Origin: Amycolatopsis methanolica 239
Lineage (GTDB): Bacteria; Actinomycetota; Actinomycetes; Mycobacteriales; Pseudonocardiaceae
Assembly (NCBI RefSeq): GCF_000739085.1
Contig: NZ_CP009110.1
Location: 5,642,001 to 5,706,000 of the forward strand
Reading direction: 5' to 3'
DNA length: 64,000 nucleotides
Shown here: in pieces, positions 18,301 to 26,246 of the stretch
Numbering within the stretch: position 1 is the stretch's first letter
How the letters are laid out: each line of letters opens with the position of its first letter
The notes under the pieces: generated by a model
What the model saw: only the letters and a program-made list of their open reading frames with translations
The model's database searches: none
What the model was told of the DNA's origin: nothing
Made by a program: the position numbers and the translations under genes

Positions 18301-18958
18301 GGGCAACTGGCGGGACAACGCCGACCTGGCCGAGGTGTACGCGACGTGGGGCGGCTACGCCTACGGGCGGGGCCTGGACGGCGTCGAGGCGCGGCCGGAC
18401 ATGGAGAGCGCGTACCGGCGCATCGAGGTGGCGGCGAAGAACACCGACACGCGTGAGCACGACATCGCCGACTCGGACGACTACTTCCAGTACCACGGCG
18501 GCATGATCGCGTTCACGCGCGCGCTGACCGGCCAGGCTCCCGCGTCCTACGTGGGCGATTCGACGAGCCCGGACGCGGTGCGGACGCGGTCGCTGTCCGA
18601 GGAGACCGCCCGCGTGTTCCGCGCCAGGGTGGTCAACCCGCGCTGGATCGCGGCGATGCGCAAGCACGGCTACAAGGGCGCGTTCGAGCTCGCGGCCACT
18701 GTGGACTACCTGTTCGGCTTCGACGCCACCGCCGGGGTCGTGCAGGACTGGATGTACGAAAAGCTGTCCCAGTCGTACGTCCTCGACCAGCAGAACCAGG
18801 AGTTCCTCGCGAAGGCCAACCCGTGGGCGCTGCGCGGCATCATCGAGCGGCTCACCGAGGCCGCCGACCGCGGCCTGTGGGCGGAGCCGGACCCGGAGCT
18901 GCTGGGGCAGTTGCGCGAGGTGTACCTGCGGACCGAAGGTGAGCTGGAGGGCGAGTGA
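15368..18958 (+). CDS. cobN: Cobaltochelatase large subunit CobN
   Basis: The protein has 1196 residues from the GTG at 15368, chosen because AGGAGG lies eight bases upstream. It matches CobN over its whole length, including [20 protein letters not shown] near residues 518-537, the H-subunit signature of CobN/ChlH proteins. It inserts cobalt into hydrogenobyrinic acid a,c-diamide in aerobic B12 synthesis, together with CobS and CobT or ChlI/ChlD-type partners. No other cob gene is in the window. The 50 bp upstream are too short for a cobalamin riboswitch. The stop overlaps the next start as GTGA. Confidence 0.95.
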   Translation: MILLLSTSDTDLLSARTSEAGYTLANPARLDLAELPGLLAEADVVVVRILGSARTWQEGLDTVRASGKHVVVLGGEQTPDAELMALSTVPAGIATEAHAYLAQGGPDNLAQLHRFLSDTLLLTGDGFEPPAEQPAWGVLDRKGRRAENSQGPVVAILYYRAHHLSGNTRFVEALAEAVEDAGGQALPIYCASLRSREPEMMAELRKADALLVTVLAAGGTRPSEVGAGGDDEAWDVAELAALDVPTLQALCLTSDRATWEDNDDGLSPLDAGNQMAVPEFDGRLITVPFSFKEIDDDGLPHYVPDPERAARVAGIALAHARLRHTPPEQRKIVLMLSAYPTKHSRVGNAVGLDTPASAIELLRRMRAQGYDLGDEPFPGVEPTGTDQPDGDALIHALIAAGGQDPEWLTEEQLSGNPIRVPAARYREWFAALPEDLRAEIEEHWGPPPGDLYVDRSSNPDGDIVLASLRAGNVVLMIQPPRGFGENPVAIYHNPDLPPSHHYLACYRWIEEEFGAHAVVHLGKHGSLEWLPGKNAGLSASCGPDAVLGNLPLIYPFLINDPGEGAQAKRRAHATIVDHLIPPMARAESYGDLARLEQLLDEHANIAAMDPAKLPAIRQQIWTLIQAAKLDHDLGVAERPHDAEFDDFLLHIDGWLCEVKDAQIRDGLHVLGAAPVGEARVNLVLAMLRAQQMWGGQVGAVPGLRSVLGLTDGAPTSEVDAIEASARALVEAMEKRDWAPSAVAEVAPDPEVARVLTFAATEIVPRLAGTSAEIDSVLHALDGGYIAAGPSGSPLRGLVNVLPTGRNFYTVDPKAIPSRLAWETGQALAESLLRRYREDTGEWPKSVGLSVWGTSAMRTSGDDAAEVLALLGVQPVWDDASRRVTGLEPIPLAELGRPRIDVTVRISGFFRDAFPHVVALLDDAVRLAASLDEPASDNFVRAHVQADLATHGDERRATTRIFGSKPGAYGAGILPLLDSGNWRDNADLAEVYATWGGYAYGRGLDGVEARPDMESAYRRIEVAAKNTDTREHDIADSDDYFQYHGGMIAFTRALTGQAPASYVGDSTSPDAVRTRSLSEETARVFRARVVNPRWIAAMRKHGYKGAFELAATVDYLFGFDATAGVVQDWMYEKLSQSYVLDQQNQEFLAKANPWALRGIIERLTEAADRGLWAEPDPELLGQLREVYLRTEGELEGE

Positions 18959-19713
18959 CCGGGGTGGACCTGAACGCGGATCTCGGCGAGGGGTTCGGGA
19001 TCTGGCACCTCACCGAGGACGACGCGCTGCTGGAGATCGTGTCGAGCGCGAACGTGGCGTGTGGTTTCCACGCGGGAGACCCGAGCGTGCTGCGGCGCGT
19101 GACGGCTTCCGCGGCCGAGCGGGGAGTGACTGTCGGGGCGCAGGTGGCGTACCGGGACCTGGCCGGTTTCGGGCGCCGGTTCATCGACGTGCCGCCGGAC
19201 GAGCTGGCGAACGACGTGCTGTACCAGATCGGCGCTCTCGACGCGTTCGCACGGGTGGCGGGCACCCGGGTGGGGTACGTGAAGCCGCATGGCGCGCTCT
19301 ACAACGCGATCGTCTCGAACGCGGAGCAGGCCGCGGCGGTCGTCGAGGCGGTGCGGATGTTCGACCCGTCGCTGCCGGTGCTGGGGTTGCCGGGTTCGGA
19401 GTGGTTGCGGCAGGCGGAAAAGGCCGGGTTGCGCCCGGTGCGCGAAGCGTTCGCCGACCGGGCCTACACGCCGTCCGGAACGCTGGTCTCGCGCCGCGAG
19501 CCGGGCGCGGTGATCCACGACGCCGACGAGGTGGTGCGGCGGTGCGTGCGCATGGCTGTCGAGGGCGTTGTGGTGGCTGTGGACGGCTCCGAGGTGAAGG
19601 TGGAGCCGGAGTCGATCTGCCTGCACGGGGACACCCCCGGCGCGGTGGAGATCGGCCGCCGCGTACGAGCGGCGCTGGTGGAGGCTGGGGTTTCGGTTCG
19701 TTCGTTTGCTTAG
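18955..19713 (+). CDS. pxpA: 5-oxoprolinase subunit PxpA (LamB/YcsF family)
   Basis: The 252-residue protein shows the LamB/YcsF hallmarks [11 protein letters not shown] at the N-terminus, [13 protein letters not shown] near residue 38, [12 protein letters not shown], and [13 protein letters not shown] near the C-terminus. PxpA opens 5-oxoproline to glutamate together with the ATP-consuming PxpBC; pxpB and pxpC are not adjacent here. Translation from the GTG at 18955 overlaps the cobN stop by four bases, which suggests coupling to cobN although no metabolic link is known. Confidence 0.92.
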   Translation: MTGVDLNADLGEGFGIWHLTEDDALLEIVSSANVACGFHAGDPSVLRRVTASAAERGVTVGAQVAYRDLAGFGRRFIDVPPDELANDVLYQIGALDAFARVAGTRVGYVKPHGALYNAIVSNAEQAAAVVEAVRMFDPSLPVLGLPGSEWLRQAEKAGLRPVREAFADRAYTPSGTLVSRREPGAVIHDADEVVRRCVRMAVEGVVVAVDGSEVKVEPESICLHGDTPGAVEIGRRVRAALVEAGVSVRSFA

Positions 19714-19740
19714 TCGCAGCGCAGAACCCGCGTAGCGCCA

Positions 19741-20976
19741 TCACCAAGCCAACGGCAAATGCGTGATCCCGTTGATGAAGTTCGACGTCAACCGCCGCAC
19801 CTCGCCGTCCAGGCGCACTTCGGGCAGCATCGTCAGGAACTCCCGGAAGAACACCCGCATCTGCAACCGCCCGAAGTGCGCGCCCAGACAGAGGTGCGGC
19901 CCCTGCCCGAACGCCAGGTGGTCGTTGGGCGTCCGCGACACGTCGAACCGGTGCGGGTCCGGGAACTGCCGCTCGTCGTGGTGCGCCGAGGCGAAGTACA
20001 CGACGACCTTGTCCCCCGCCGCGATCCGCTGCCCGCCCAGCTCCGTGTCAACAGCAGCCGTGCGGCGGAACGTCAGCACCGGCGGGTGCCACCGCAGCAT
20101 CTCCTCCACCGCCGACGGCAGCAGCGACGGATCTGCCCGCAACCGCCGGTACTCGCCCGGATTCTGCACCAGCGCCAGCACCCCGCCGGGCAACGCGCTG
20201 CGCACCGTGTCGTTCCCGGCGATCACCATGAGGAAGAAGAACATCCGCAACTCGGCGTCGTCCAGCGACCGGCCGTCCACAGTGGCCTGGACGAGCGCCG
20301 TCATCAGGTCGTCCGCCGGGTCCCGCCGCTTCGTCTCGGCCAGTTCGTGCGCGTAGTCGAACATGTCGGCCAGCAGCGCGGGCGAGCGCGGGTTGAGCGG
20401 TTTGCCGTCCGGGCCGCGCACGACCTCGGCGTGCTCCGGGTCCTGGTAGCCGATGACGCGGTTGGTCCACTTGAGCAGCAACCCGCGGTCCCGCGGCGGC
20501 ACCCCGATCAGGTCCGCCAGGTTCAGCAGCGGGAAGTCGTCGGTCACCTCGACCGGCAGATCGCACCGCCCGCGCGGCACCACCGCCCCGATGAGGGCGC
20601 GGGCCCGCTCGGCGATCTGCTCCGCCGAGCGTTCCAGCCGCCGCCGCGTGAACACCGCCGCCACGATGCGACGCAACCGGTTGTGCTCCGGCGGGTCCAT
20701 GTTGAGGATCATGCGCCGGATGAACGCGAGGTCGTCCGGCTCGGGGTCGCGGATCTGCGTCGCCCCGAGCCAGGACGAGAACACCTCCGGCGTGCGCAGC
20801 ACGTGCTTCACGTCGGCGTACCGCGTCACCGCCCAGTAGCCGGGCCCGGACGGCCAGTCCAGCACCTCGTGTTCCTCTTGCCACGCGACCGGTTCGGTGT
20901 CGCGCAGGCGGCGCAGCTCGTCGTGCGGCACGCCGCGGGCGAACACCCTCGGGTCGAAAACGTCCACATCGGACAT
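19741..20976 (-). CDS. Cytochrome P450, CYP124/125/142-like
   Basis: This P450 has 411 residues from the ATG at 20974-20976. The heme loop is FGQGPHLCLGAHFG with Cys363 as thiolate ligand. The I-helix has AGNDTV and the K-helix EMLRW provides the ExxR pair. Stretches such as MILNMDPPEHNRLRRIV and the terminal SNFINGITHLPL resemble the mycobacterial CYP124/125/142 clade, which hydroxylates branched lipid or sterol side chains. Substrate is inferred only. The start ATG overlaps the stop of the upstream hydrolase gene (TGATG), so the two form an operon. No ferredoxin gene is next to it. Confidence 0.92.
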   Translation of the reverse strand: MSDVDVFDPRVFARGVPHDELRRLRDTEPVAWQEEHEVLDWPSGPGYWAVTRYADVKHVLRTPEVFSSWLGATQIRDPEPDDLAFIRRMILNMDPPEHNRLRRIVAAVFTRRRLERSAEQIAERARALIGAVVPRGRCDLPVEVTDDFPLLNLADLIGVPPRDRGLLLKWTNRVIGYQDPEHAEVVRGPDGKPLNPRSPALLADMFDYAHELAETKRRDPADDLMTALVQATVDGRSLDDAELRMFFFLMVIAGNDTVRSALPGGVLALVQNPGEYRRLRADPSLLPSAVEEMLRWHPPVLTFRRTAAVDTELGGQRIAAGDKVVVYFASAHHDERQFPDPHRFDVSRTPNDHLAFGQGPHLCLGAHFGRLQMRVFFREFLTMLPEVRLDGEVRRLTSNFINGITHLPLAW

Positions 20977-21722
20977 CAGTGCTCGTCCAGGAAAACTTCG
21001 ATCATGTTGGCCACGGTCACCGGCACCTCGTCGGCCGCGTAGTGCCCGGCGTCGGGCAGCACCTCCAGCTCCAGCTTCGGGTACCACTGCCCGAACGTCG
21101 CGAGCATGACGTCTTCGCTGAGCGCCGGGTCGTGCTCGCCGACGACGACCTTGACCGGCACCTCGTTACCGGCGATCCGCTCCGAGAAGTCGGTCTTCGC
21201 CCAGGCCTCCAGGTAGGCGCCGAACGCTGCCCTGTCGGAGTTCTCCAGCGAGTGCAGGACCATGCCGTCGAGCCACGAGTCGGGGTGGCGGCCGCCGGTG
21301 GTGAAGTCGATGATCGCCCGGCGGCTCGACGGGTTCTCGGCCGCGCTGCTGAACAGGCCCCAGGTGTCCGCGTCCATCGGCACCCCGCTCGCGGGCACCG
21401 GGGAGATCCCGAACAGCGACCGGACGCGGCCGGGCGCCTCGGCGAGGACGTACTGCATGACGCTGCCGCCCATCGAGTGCCCGACGACGGAGAACCGGTC
21501 GATGCCCAGTTCGTCGGCGAGCAGCAGCACGTCCCCGGCGGCCTCCGCGATGGTGTACGTGCCCGCCTCGTCCTTGCGCGTGCCGTAGCCGCGGAAGTCG
21601 GGAAAGTAGTAGCTGAACCGCTCGGCGTCGAGGTGCGGGGTGAGGTCCTCCCACGCCGTCGACGACCCGAACCAACCGTGCAGCACGAGAACGACGTGCT
21701 CGCCGGTGCCGACCCGCTCCAT
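20976..21722 (-). CDS. Alpha/beta hydrolase
   Basis: This 248-residue hydrolase starts MERVGTGEHVVLVLHGWFGSS. GGAGG seven bases upstream supports the ATG at 21720-21722. The oxyanion strand HGWFG and nucleophile elbow GHSMGGSV (Ser) are clear. A late Asp in VVGEHDPALSEDV and a C-terminal His in LPDAGHYAADEVP complete a plausible triad. Length and layout match esterases/hydrolases of the 3-oxoadipate-enol-lactonase superfamily branch. It is translationally coupled to the P450 gene, so the two may act on the same lipid-like compound. The specific reaction is unknown. Confidence 0.9.
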   Translation of the reverse strand: MERVGTGEHVVLVLHGWFGSSTAWEDLTPHLDAERFSYYFPDFRGYGTRKDEAGTYTIAEAAGDVLLLADELGIDRFSVVGHSMGGSVMQYVLAEAPGRVRSLFGISPVPASGVPMDADTWGLFSSAAENPSSRRAIIDFTTGGRHPDSWLDGMVLHSLENSDRAAFGAYLEAWAKTDFSERIAGNEVPVKVVVGEHDPALSEDVMLATFGQWYPKLELEVLPDAGHYAADEVPVTVANMIEVFLDEH

Positions 21723-21808
21723 GTGCGCCCTCCAAGTCCTCGCTGACCCCTGCAGAGGCGAGCTTGGCACAGTCGCGGCGGGTTGGCACGGACCAGCAGA
21801 ATCGTCTC

Positions 21809-22057
21809 GTGAACTCCCTGCTCACCCGGCTGCCCGAGTGGCTGACGCTCCCCCGGCAACCCGGCGGCGCGCACCTGGGCGTCTGGACGGACGACGACCG
21901 CGTCCTGCACCTCTGCGCGGAAATCGGCATGCCGGAGGTGTGGACGCTGACGCAGTTCGCGGCCCGCGAGCGCTACCGCACATGGATCGGCTTCAAGCGC
22001 TGCCACCCCGCCGGTCAGCGGACTCGCCGACCCACCGTTGCCCGCGGCCGCGACTAG
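21809..22057 (+). CDS. Small conserved-looking hypothetical protein
   Basis: From the GTG at 21809 an 82-residue protein can be read, beginning VNSLLTRLPEWLTLPRQPG and containing LGVWTDDDRVLHLCAEIG and FAARERYRTWIGFKRC. I do not recognise the family. It is divergent from the hydrolase gene. Its TAG stop is part of the CTAG that was duplicated when the IS element inserted, so the element lies immediately behind it without breaking it. An earlier TTG at 21764 is possible. Confidence 0.5.
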   Translation: MNSLLTRLPEWLTLPRQPGGAHLGVWTDDDRVLHLCAEIGMPEVWTLTQFAARERYRTWIGFKRCHPAGQRTRRPTVARGRD

Positions 22058-23101
22058 GGCCTGTTTCATAAGCGAGGTAGCCACTCGTTGATCGCGGCGA
22101 TGTGGATTGTGGCTTCGTAGCGGACGGCGAGCTTGTCGTATCGGGTGGCGAGGGCTCGGTGACGTTTGAGGCGGTTGATCCCGCACTCGACCGCGTGTCG
22201 CTGTTTGTAGGTGTGCGGGTCGAAGGCTGGTGGCCGGCCACCGTCTGGTCCACGGTTGCGGCGATGCCGGATCTGATCAGCGGGCTGGGGGATGGTGCAC
22301 GCGATCCCGCGCCTGCGCAGGTGGGCCCGGTTGGCGCGGGAACTGTAGGCCTTATCCGCCAGCACCCGATCCGGTCGGGTCCGGGCTTGTCCACCGCCGA
22401 TTCGGGCGACCCGGATTCCGGCCAGTACCGCCTCGAACTCCGGGCTGTCCCCACGCTGCCCCGCCGTGACCAGCAGCGACAGCGGTTTCTGCCCCTGTTC
22501 AGTCGCCAGATGCAGCTTGGTGGTCCATCCACCCCGAGACCGGCCCAATGCGTGATCAGCGGGTTCGGGCGCGCCCACCCCACCCGGTGGTTCCTTCTGC
22601 ACCTCACTCTCGGTCCGCGCGCCCGCCGCATGCTGATGCGCTCGGTTGATCGTGCTATCCACGCTCACGTCCCAGGTGATCACCCCAGCGGCGTCGGCCC
22701 TGCTCTGCAAGGCCGCCAGGATCACCGCCCACACACCCGCGCGCTGCCAGCGCCGGAACAACCCATAGACCGTCTGCCAGCACCCATACACCGGTGGGAC
22801 ATCGCGCCAGGGAGAGCCCACACGCACTCGCCACCGAATTCCGTCGAGGAGTTGACGCTTGGTCCACTTCGGTGGGCGACCCGGCTTCTGGCCGACCGGC
22901 AGCAGTGGTTCCAGCACCGCCCACTGCGCGTCGGTCAGATCGGCTCGCCCCGCCGCCGCTACGCTAGCCACGAGGTCTCCGGTGTTCTCGATCTTCTTAG
23001 TCGCTGATCGATCTACCGGAGACCTCACTTATTTGATCAACGACACGCCGCGACACCCACACTGCCGAAGACCTTCCCAGATCAGCGCATTGAAACAGGC
23101 C
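22058..23101. mobile_element. IS5-family insertion sequence, 1044 bp
   Basis: The ends are inverted repeats beginning GGCCTGTTTCA (22058-22068, and the complement at 23091-23101). They are flanked by a direct CTAG duplication at 22054-22057 and 23102-23105, the target type expected of IS5 relatives. A single transposase gene fills the element. Both ends and the target duplication are intact and the transposase frame is open, so the insertion looks recent and possibly active. Confidence 0.9.
22066..23028 (-). CDS. IS5-family DDE transposase
   Basis: This is a transposase of 320 residues from a GTG at 23028 (a shorter start near [14 protein letters not shown] is possible). An N-terminal DUF4096-type domain reads [14 protein letters not shown] and [16 protein letters not shown]. 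The catalytic core has the first Asp in [16 protein letters not shown], the second in VLADKAYSS, and the Glu in [14 protein letters not shown] (the Y-2-R-3-E-6-K-like region of the family). Its stop codon lies inside the left terminal repeat. No frameshift is visible. Confidence 0.92.
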   Translation of the reverse strand: MRSPVDRSATKKIENTGDLVASVAAAGRADLTDAQWAVLEPLLPVGQKPGRPPKWTKRQLLDGIRWRVRVGSPWRDVPPVYGCWQTVYGLFRRWQRAGVWAVILAALQSRADAAGVITWDVSVDSTINRAHQHAAGARTESEVQKEPPGGVGAPEPADHALGRSRGGWTTKLHLATEQGQKPLSLLVTAGQRGDSPEFEAVLAGIRVARIGGGQARTRPDRVLADKAYSSRANRAHLRRRGIACTIPQPADQIRHRRNRGPDGGRPPAFDPHTYKQRHAVECGINRLKRHRALATRYDKLAVRYEATIHIAAINEWLPRL

Positions 23102-23261
23102 CTAGGCGATCGCGGGCGGCTCCGGCAGCCCCTCGATGCGCGGACCCTCGCCGGGGGTCGCGGTTGGGAGTCTCGCGCGGGTACTGCGTCGGCGCGCCCT
23201 CCGGCTTGCGCCGCCACGGGAAGGACTCCTCCGGGCGCGCCGGTTCGTCCTCGTCCGCCAT
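23102..23261 (-). pseudogene. Short ORF at the end of the decarboxylase operon (one-base shift)
   Basis: ATG at 23259-23261 starts MADEDEPARPEESFPWRRKP and continues EGAPTQYPRETPNRDP. At a run of five C near 23148 the frame must shift by one to continue GEGPRIEGLPEPPAIA. That gives a TAG stop at 23102-23104, again within the CTAG target of the IS. The total is 160 bases, one too many for an open frame. It may be a real small protein of about 53 residues with a homopolymer error. It follows the 74-residue gene in the same direction. Function unknown. Confidence 0.4.
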
Positions 23262-23302
23262 CAGCCAGCGTAACGGGCCGGGCGGGGTTCACCGATCGTG
23301 CA

Positions 23303-23527
23303 CTACACCGACCGGTGGAACGTGAACGGCCACTGCGCCACCGGCCGCGCCACCAGGTCCGCCGGCGGCTCGGGCAGCCGGCCAGCGCCGCGCGCGATCA
23401 CCACCACCCGGTCCTGCCCGCCGAGATACACGTCGGCCGGCCCGGGCACGTTCTCGACGACCCAGCGCGCCAGCGCGTCACGCCCGCCGGGCACTGCGCG
23501 CGCCTCCCACATCAGCGTGTCCGCCAT
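23303..23527 (-). CDS. Small protein encoded with the hydroxyarylate decarboxylase
   Basis: A 74-residue protein starting MADTLMWEARAVPGGRDAL and ending PVAQWPFTFHRSV. Its ATG overlaps the stop of the vdcD-like gene (TGATG), so it is translated as part of the operon. The first half suggests a small alpha-beta unit (MWEARA, ALARWVVENV). I do not recognise a named family. Position suggests a fourth subunit or an accessory factor of the decarboxylase. Confidence 0.7.
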   Translation of the reverse strand: MADTLMWEARAVPGGRDALARWVVENVPGPADVYLGGQDRVVVIARGAGRLPEPPADLVARPVAQWPFTFHRSV

Positions 23528-23751
23528 CAGCGCACCCGCAGCGGCGGCACGGCGGGCACCTCGGGCGCGTTGTCGATGTCCGCCTGGGTCATCCGGAACT
23601 CCTCCGGGTAGTGCTCCCGGCTCGTGCGCCGCGGCGGCTCCGTCGTCCGCCACGTGTAGAGGCACCGCCGGCACTGCAGCACCTCCCACACCCCGGCGAC
23701 CGGCGAGTCCGCCAGCTTCTCCACGACCTCGAACTCACAACGTGGGCACAT
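23527..23751 (-). CDS. vdcD: Non-oxidative hydroxyarylic acid decarboxylase subunit D
   Basis: This 74-residue protein has two CxxC knuckles, MCPRCEFEVVEKL and VLQCRRCLYTWRT, which make a small zinc ribbon. A conserved C-terminal tail RTSREHYPEEFRMTQADID is typical of VdcD/BsdD proteins. BsdD/VdcD is required with the UbiD-type subunit C and the flavin prenyltransferase B for vanillate/4-hydroxybenzoate decarboxylation. The gene lies 10 bp after the subunit C gene. Confidence 0.88.
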   Translation of the reverse strand: MCPRCEFEVVEKLADSPVAGVWEVLQCRRCLYTWRTTEPPRRTSREHYPEEFRMTQADIDNAPEVPAVPPLRVR

Positions 23752-23761
23752 CGGATTCTCC

Positions 23762-25183
23762 TTACCGCGCCAGCATTCCCTGCAACTTGGTCAGCCACGC
23801 GGCGGCCTCGGGCAGGTCGCGCACCGGCTGGCTGTAGTGACCGCGGTCGTCGGGCGCCACCGGGGTGGTCGCGTCGATGATCATCTTGTTCGTGATGCCG
23901 GCCGGCTGCGAGCCGGGATCCAGCTCCAGCACCGGCAGGTTCGGGATGTTCACCAGGTCGCCGGCCGGGTTGACCTTTGTGGACAGCGCCCACATCACCT
24001 GCGGCAGGTTGAACGGGTCCACGTCCTCGTCGACCATGATCACCGTCTTGACGTACCCGAGCCCGTGCGGCGTGGTCATCGCCCGCATCCCGACGGCCTT
24101 CGCGAACCCGCCGTAGCGCTTCTTCGTCGAGATGATCGCCAGCAGCCCGTGCGTGTACATGGCGTTGACCGCTTGCACCTCCGGGAACGCCTCCTTCAGC
24201 TGCTGGTAGATCGGCACGCAGGTGTTCGCCGCCATCAGGAAGTCGATCTCGGTCCACGGCATGCCGAGGTACAGCGACTCGAACACCGGGTTCGTCCGGT
24301 GGTGGATGCGGTCGACGCGCACCACGGTCATGTTCCGGCCGCCCGAGTAGTGCCCGGTGAACTCGCCGAACGGCCCCTCGATCTCGCGCTTGCGGCCCTC
24401 GATGACGCCTTCCAGGACCACCTCCGAGCCCCACGGCACGTCGAGCCCGGTCAGCGGCGCCGTCGCGATCGGGGCCGGGGCGCCGCGCAGGGCGCCGGCC
24501 ATCTCGTACTCGCTCTGGTCGTAGGCCATCGGGGTGGCCGCGACGATCGAGATCACCGGCTCGTTGCCCAGCGCGATCGCGACCGGCAGGTCCTCGCCGT
24601 TCTCCTCGGCCTTGGCCAGGTGCAACGCGATGTCGTGCATCGGCACCGGCTGGAGCCCCAGCTTGGCGCGGCCCTTGACCTGCATCCGGTACACGCCGAC
24701 GTTCTGCTTGCCGAAGTGGTGCGGGTCCGCCGGGTCGCGGGACACGACCGCGGCCTTGTCCAGGTAGAACCCGCCGTCGCCGTCGTTGAGCCGGAACAGC
24801 GGCAGCACCCGGAACAGGTCGACGTCGTCACCTTCGAGGACGTTCTCGGCCCACGGCGGGTTCGCGCGCCGCTCGGGCGGCACCGGGAAGTCCTCCCAGC
24901 GCCGGATGAACTCGGCGACCTGGTCCTTGATCCCGGTCTGCGGCGGCAGTCCCATCGCGAGCGCGTGGTTGGCCCACGAGCCGTGCACGTTGAGCGCGAT
25001 CCGGGCATCGGTGAATCCGGTGACGTTGTCGAAGTACAGCGCGGGCGCCTTGTCGCCGAGACGCGGAGCGGCGTTGGCTGCGGCGCCGAGGTCAGGTTCG
25101 GGCGCGACCTCCTCGGTGATCCGCAGCAGCTGCCCGTGTTCGTCCAATGTGTCCAGGAACGAGCGGAAGTCGTCGTAGGGCAC
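23762..25183 (-). CDS. vdcC: UbiD family decarboxylase, VdcC/BsdC subunit
   Basis: This 473-residue UbiD-family enzyme is translated from a GTG with AGGAGG upstream (product MPYDDFRSFLDTLDEHGQLL). The prenyl-FMN/active-site region is clear: IEGPFGEFTGHYSGGRNMTV contains the two catalytic acidic residues of the Glu-Arg-Glu network. The Mn/prFMN-binding part includes NVGVYRMQVKGRAKLGLQ and MPWTEIDFLMAAN. It removes CO2 from a phenolic acid such as vanillate, 4-hydroxybenzoate or protocatechuate, using prenylated FMN made by the neighbouring UbiX-type enzyme. Operon order B-C-D matches vdcBCD of Streptomyces. Confidence 0.93.
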   Translation of the reverse strand: MPYDDFRSFLDTLDEHGQLLRITEEVAPEPDLGAAANAAPRLGDKAPALYFDNVTGFTDARIALNVHGSWANHALAMGLPPQTGIKDQVAEFIRRWEDFPVPPERRANPPWAENVLEGDDVDLFRVLPLFRLNDGDGGFYLDKAAVVSRDPADPHHFGKQNVGVYRMQVKGRAKLGLQPVPMHDIALHLAKAEENGEDLPVAIALGNEPVISIVAATPMAYDQSEYEMAGALRGAPAPIATAPLTGLDVPWGSEVVLEGVIEGRKREIEGPFGEFTGHYSGGRNMTVVRVDRIHHRTNPVFESLYLGMPWTEIDFLMAANTCVPIYQQLKEAFPEVQAVNAMYTHGLLAIISTKKRYGGFAKAVGMRAMTTPHGLGYVKTVIMVDEDVDPFNLPQVMWALSTKVNPAGDLVNIPNLPVLELDPGSQPAGITNKMIIDATTPVAPDDRGHYSQPVRDLPEAAAWLTKLQGMLAR

Positions 25184-25193
25184 GGGTTTCCTC

Positions 25194-25760
25194 CTATCGG
25201 TGCAGGCCGGACCAGCGGCGGGCGCGGGGTGCGGGCAGGTCGAACTGGTCCAGCACGCGGGCGACGACGTGGTCGACGATGTCGTCCACGGAGTCCGGGT
25301 GGTTGTAGAAGGCGGGCATCGGCGGCACGACGCGCACGCCCATCCTGGCCAGCGCGAGCAGGTTCTCCAGGTGGATCTCGCTCAGCGGCGTCTCGCGCGG
25401 CACCAGGACCAGCTTGCGCCGTTCCTTGAGCACGACGTCGGCCGCGCGGCCGACCAGCCCATCGGCGTACCCGGCGCGGATCCCGGCGACTGTCTTCATG
25501 CTGCACGGGACGACGACCATGCCGTCGGTGCGGAACGAGCCGGACGAGATCGGCGCGGCCTGGTCCCCCGCGCCGTACATGACGTCGGCGAGCTTGCCGA
25601 CTTCCCTTGCGGTGTAAGGGGTTTCCAGCTCGATGGTGGTGCGGGCCCACCGGGAGAGCACCAGGTGGGTCTCGACCCCGGGCAGGTCGCGCAGCGCTTC
25701 GAGCAGGCGGACGCCGAAGGGTGCGCCCGTCGCCCCGGTCATGCCGACGATCAGCCGCAT
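25194..25760 (-). CDS. vdcB: Flavin prenyltransferase, UbiX/VdcB subunit
   Basis: This 188-residue flavoprotein starts MRLIVGMTGATGAPFGVRLL, the phosphate-binding loop of UbiX/Pad1. Other family marks are SSGSFRTDGMVVVPCSMKT and LVLVPRETPLSEIHLENLL, then MPAFYNHPDSVDDIVDHVVARVLDQ. It prenylates FMN with dimethylallyl phosphate to make prFMN for the UbiD partner. It is the first gene of the decarboxylase operon; the ATG is at 25758-25760 and the operator-promoter lies between it and the MarR gene. Confidence 0.93.
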   Translation of the reverse strand: MRLIVGMTGATGAPFGVRLLEALRDLPGVETHLVLSRWARTTIELETPYTAREVGKLADVMYGAGDQAAPISSGSFRTDGMVVVPCSMKTVAGIRAGYADGLVGRAADVVLKERRKLVLVPRETPLSEIHLENLLALARMGVRVVPPMPAFYNHPDSVDDIVDHVVARVLDQFDLPAPRARRWSGLHR

Positions 25761-25776
25761 CGCACCCTTCCTATTA

Positions 25777-25790
25777 GTTCGTATACGAAC
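25777..25790. promoter_or_regulatory. Perfect 14-bp palindrome, likely MarR operator
   Basis: GTTCGTATACGAAC is a perfect palindrome centred in the 57-bp gap between vdcB and the divergent marR gene. A related half-site TTCGTACG follows at 25793-25800, and TTAGT/ACTAA brackets the whole block (25774-25808). One dimer here could repress both divergent genes, with a phenolic acid as inducer. The assignment to the neighbouring MarR protein is inferred from position. Confidence 0.6.
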
Positions 25791-25817
25791 CTTTCGTACG
25801 CACACTAACATGCCCCC

Positions 25818-26231
25818 ATGACCGCTGTCGACGAAGCCGTGTTCCACGTCATGCGCCGAGCCCTGCAGGAGCACGGCGCACGCTGGCAGGCGGAGCTGCC
25901 CGCGCTGACGAAGCCGCAGTACGCGGTCCTGAAGGCGATCGCCGACGGCGACGACGTGGACCAGGCGAGCGCGGGCCAGCAGGCGGCGATCGACAAGGCC
26001 ACGCTGGCGAACCTGATGCTGCGGCTGGAACAGCGCGGCCTGATCACCCGCACGATCGGCACTGACCGGCGCCGCCGCATCCTGCGCCTGACCAGCGCGG
26101 GCGAAGCCGCCCTGCGCGAGGCCGACCCGGTCGCGCGCGAGGTGGACGAGTCGATGCTGAGGCGGCTGAGCGACGCGGAGCGCGCCGAACTGCACCGGCT
26201 CCTGCTGAAGCTCAGCCCGCCGCCGGCCTGA
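25818..26231 (+). CDS. MarR family regulator of the decarboxylase operon
   Basis: This 137-residue MarR protein has an N-terminal dimer helix (VDEAVFHVMRRALQEHGARWQ), the winged helix LTKPQYAVLKAIADG, and DKATLANLMLRLEQRGLITRTIG with the wing DRRRRILRLTSAG. It is divergent from vdcBCD over a short gap that contains a perfect palindrome. By position it is a phenolic-acid-responsive repressor like those controlling phenolic acid decarboxylases. Confidence 0.9.
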   Translation: MTAVDEAVFHVMRRALQEHGARWQAELPALTKPQYAVLKAIADGDDVDQASAGQQAAIDKATLANLMLRLEQRGLITRTIGTDRRRRILRLTSAGEAALREADPVAREVDESMLRRLSDAERAELHRLLLKLSPPPA

Positions 26232-26246
26232 CCGTAAGGTGGGTGC

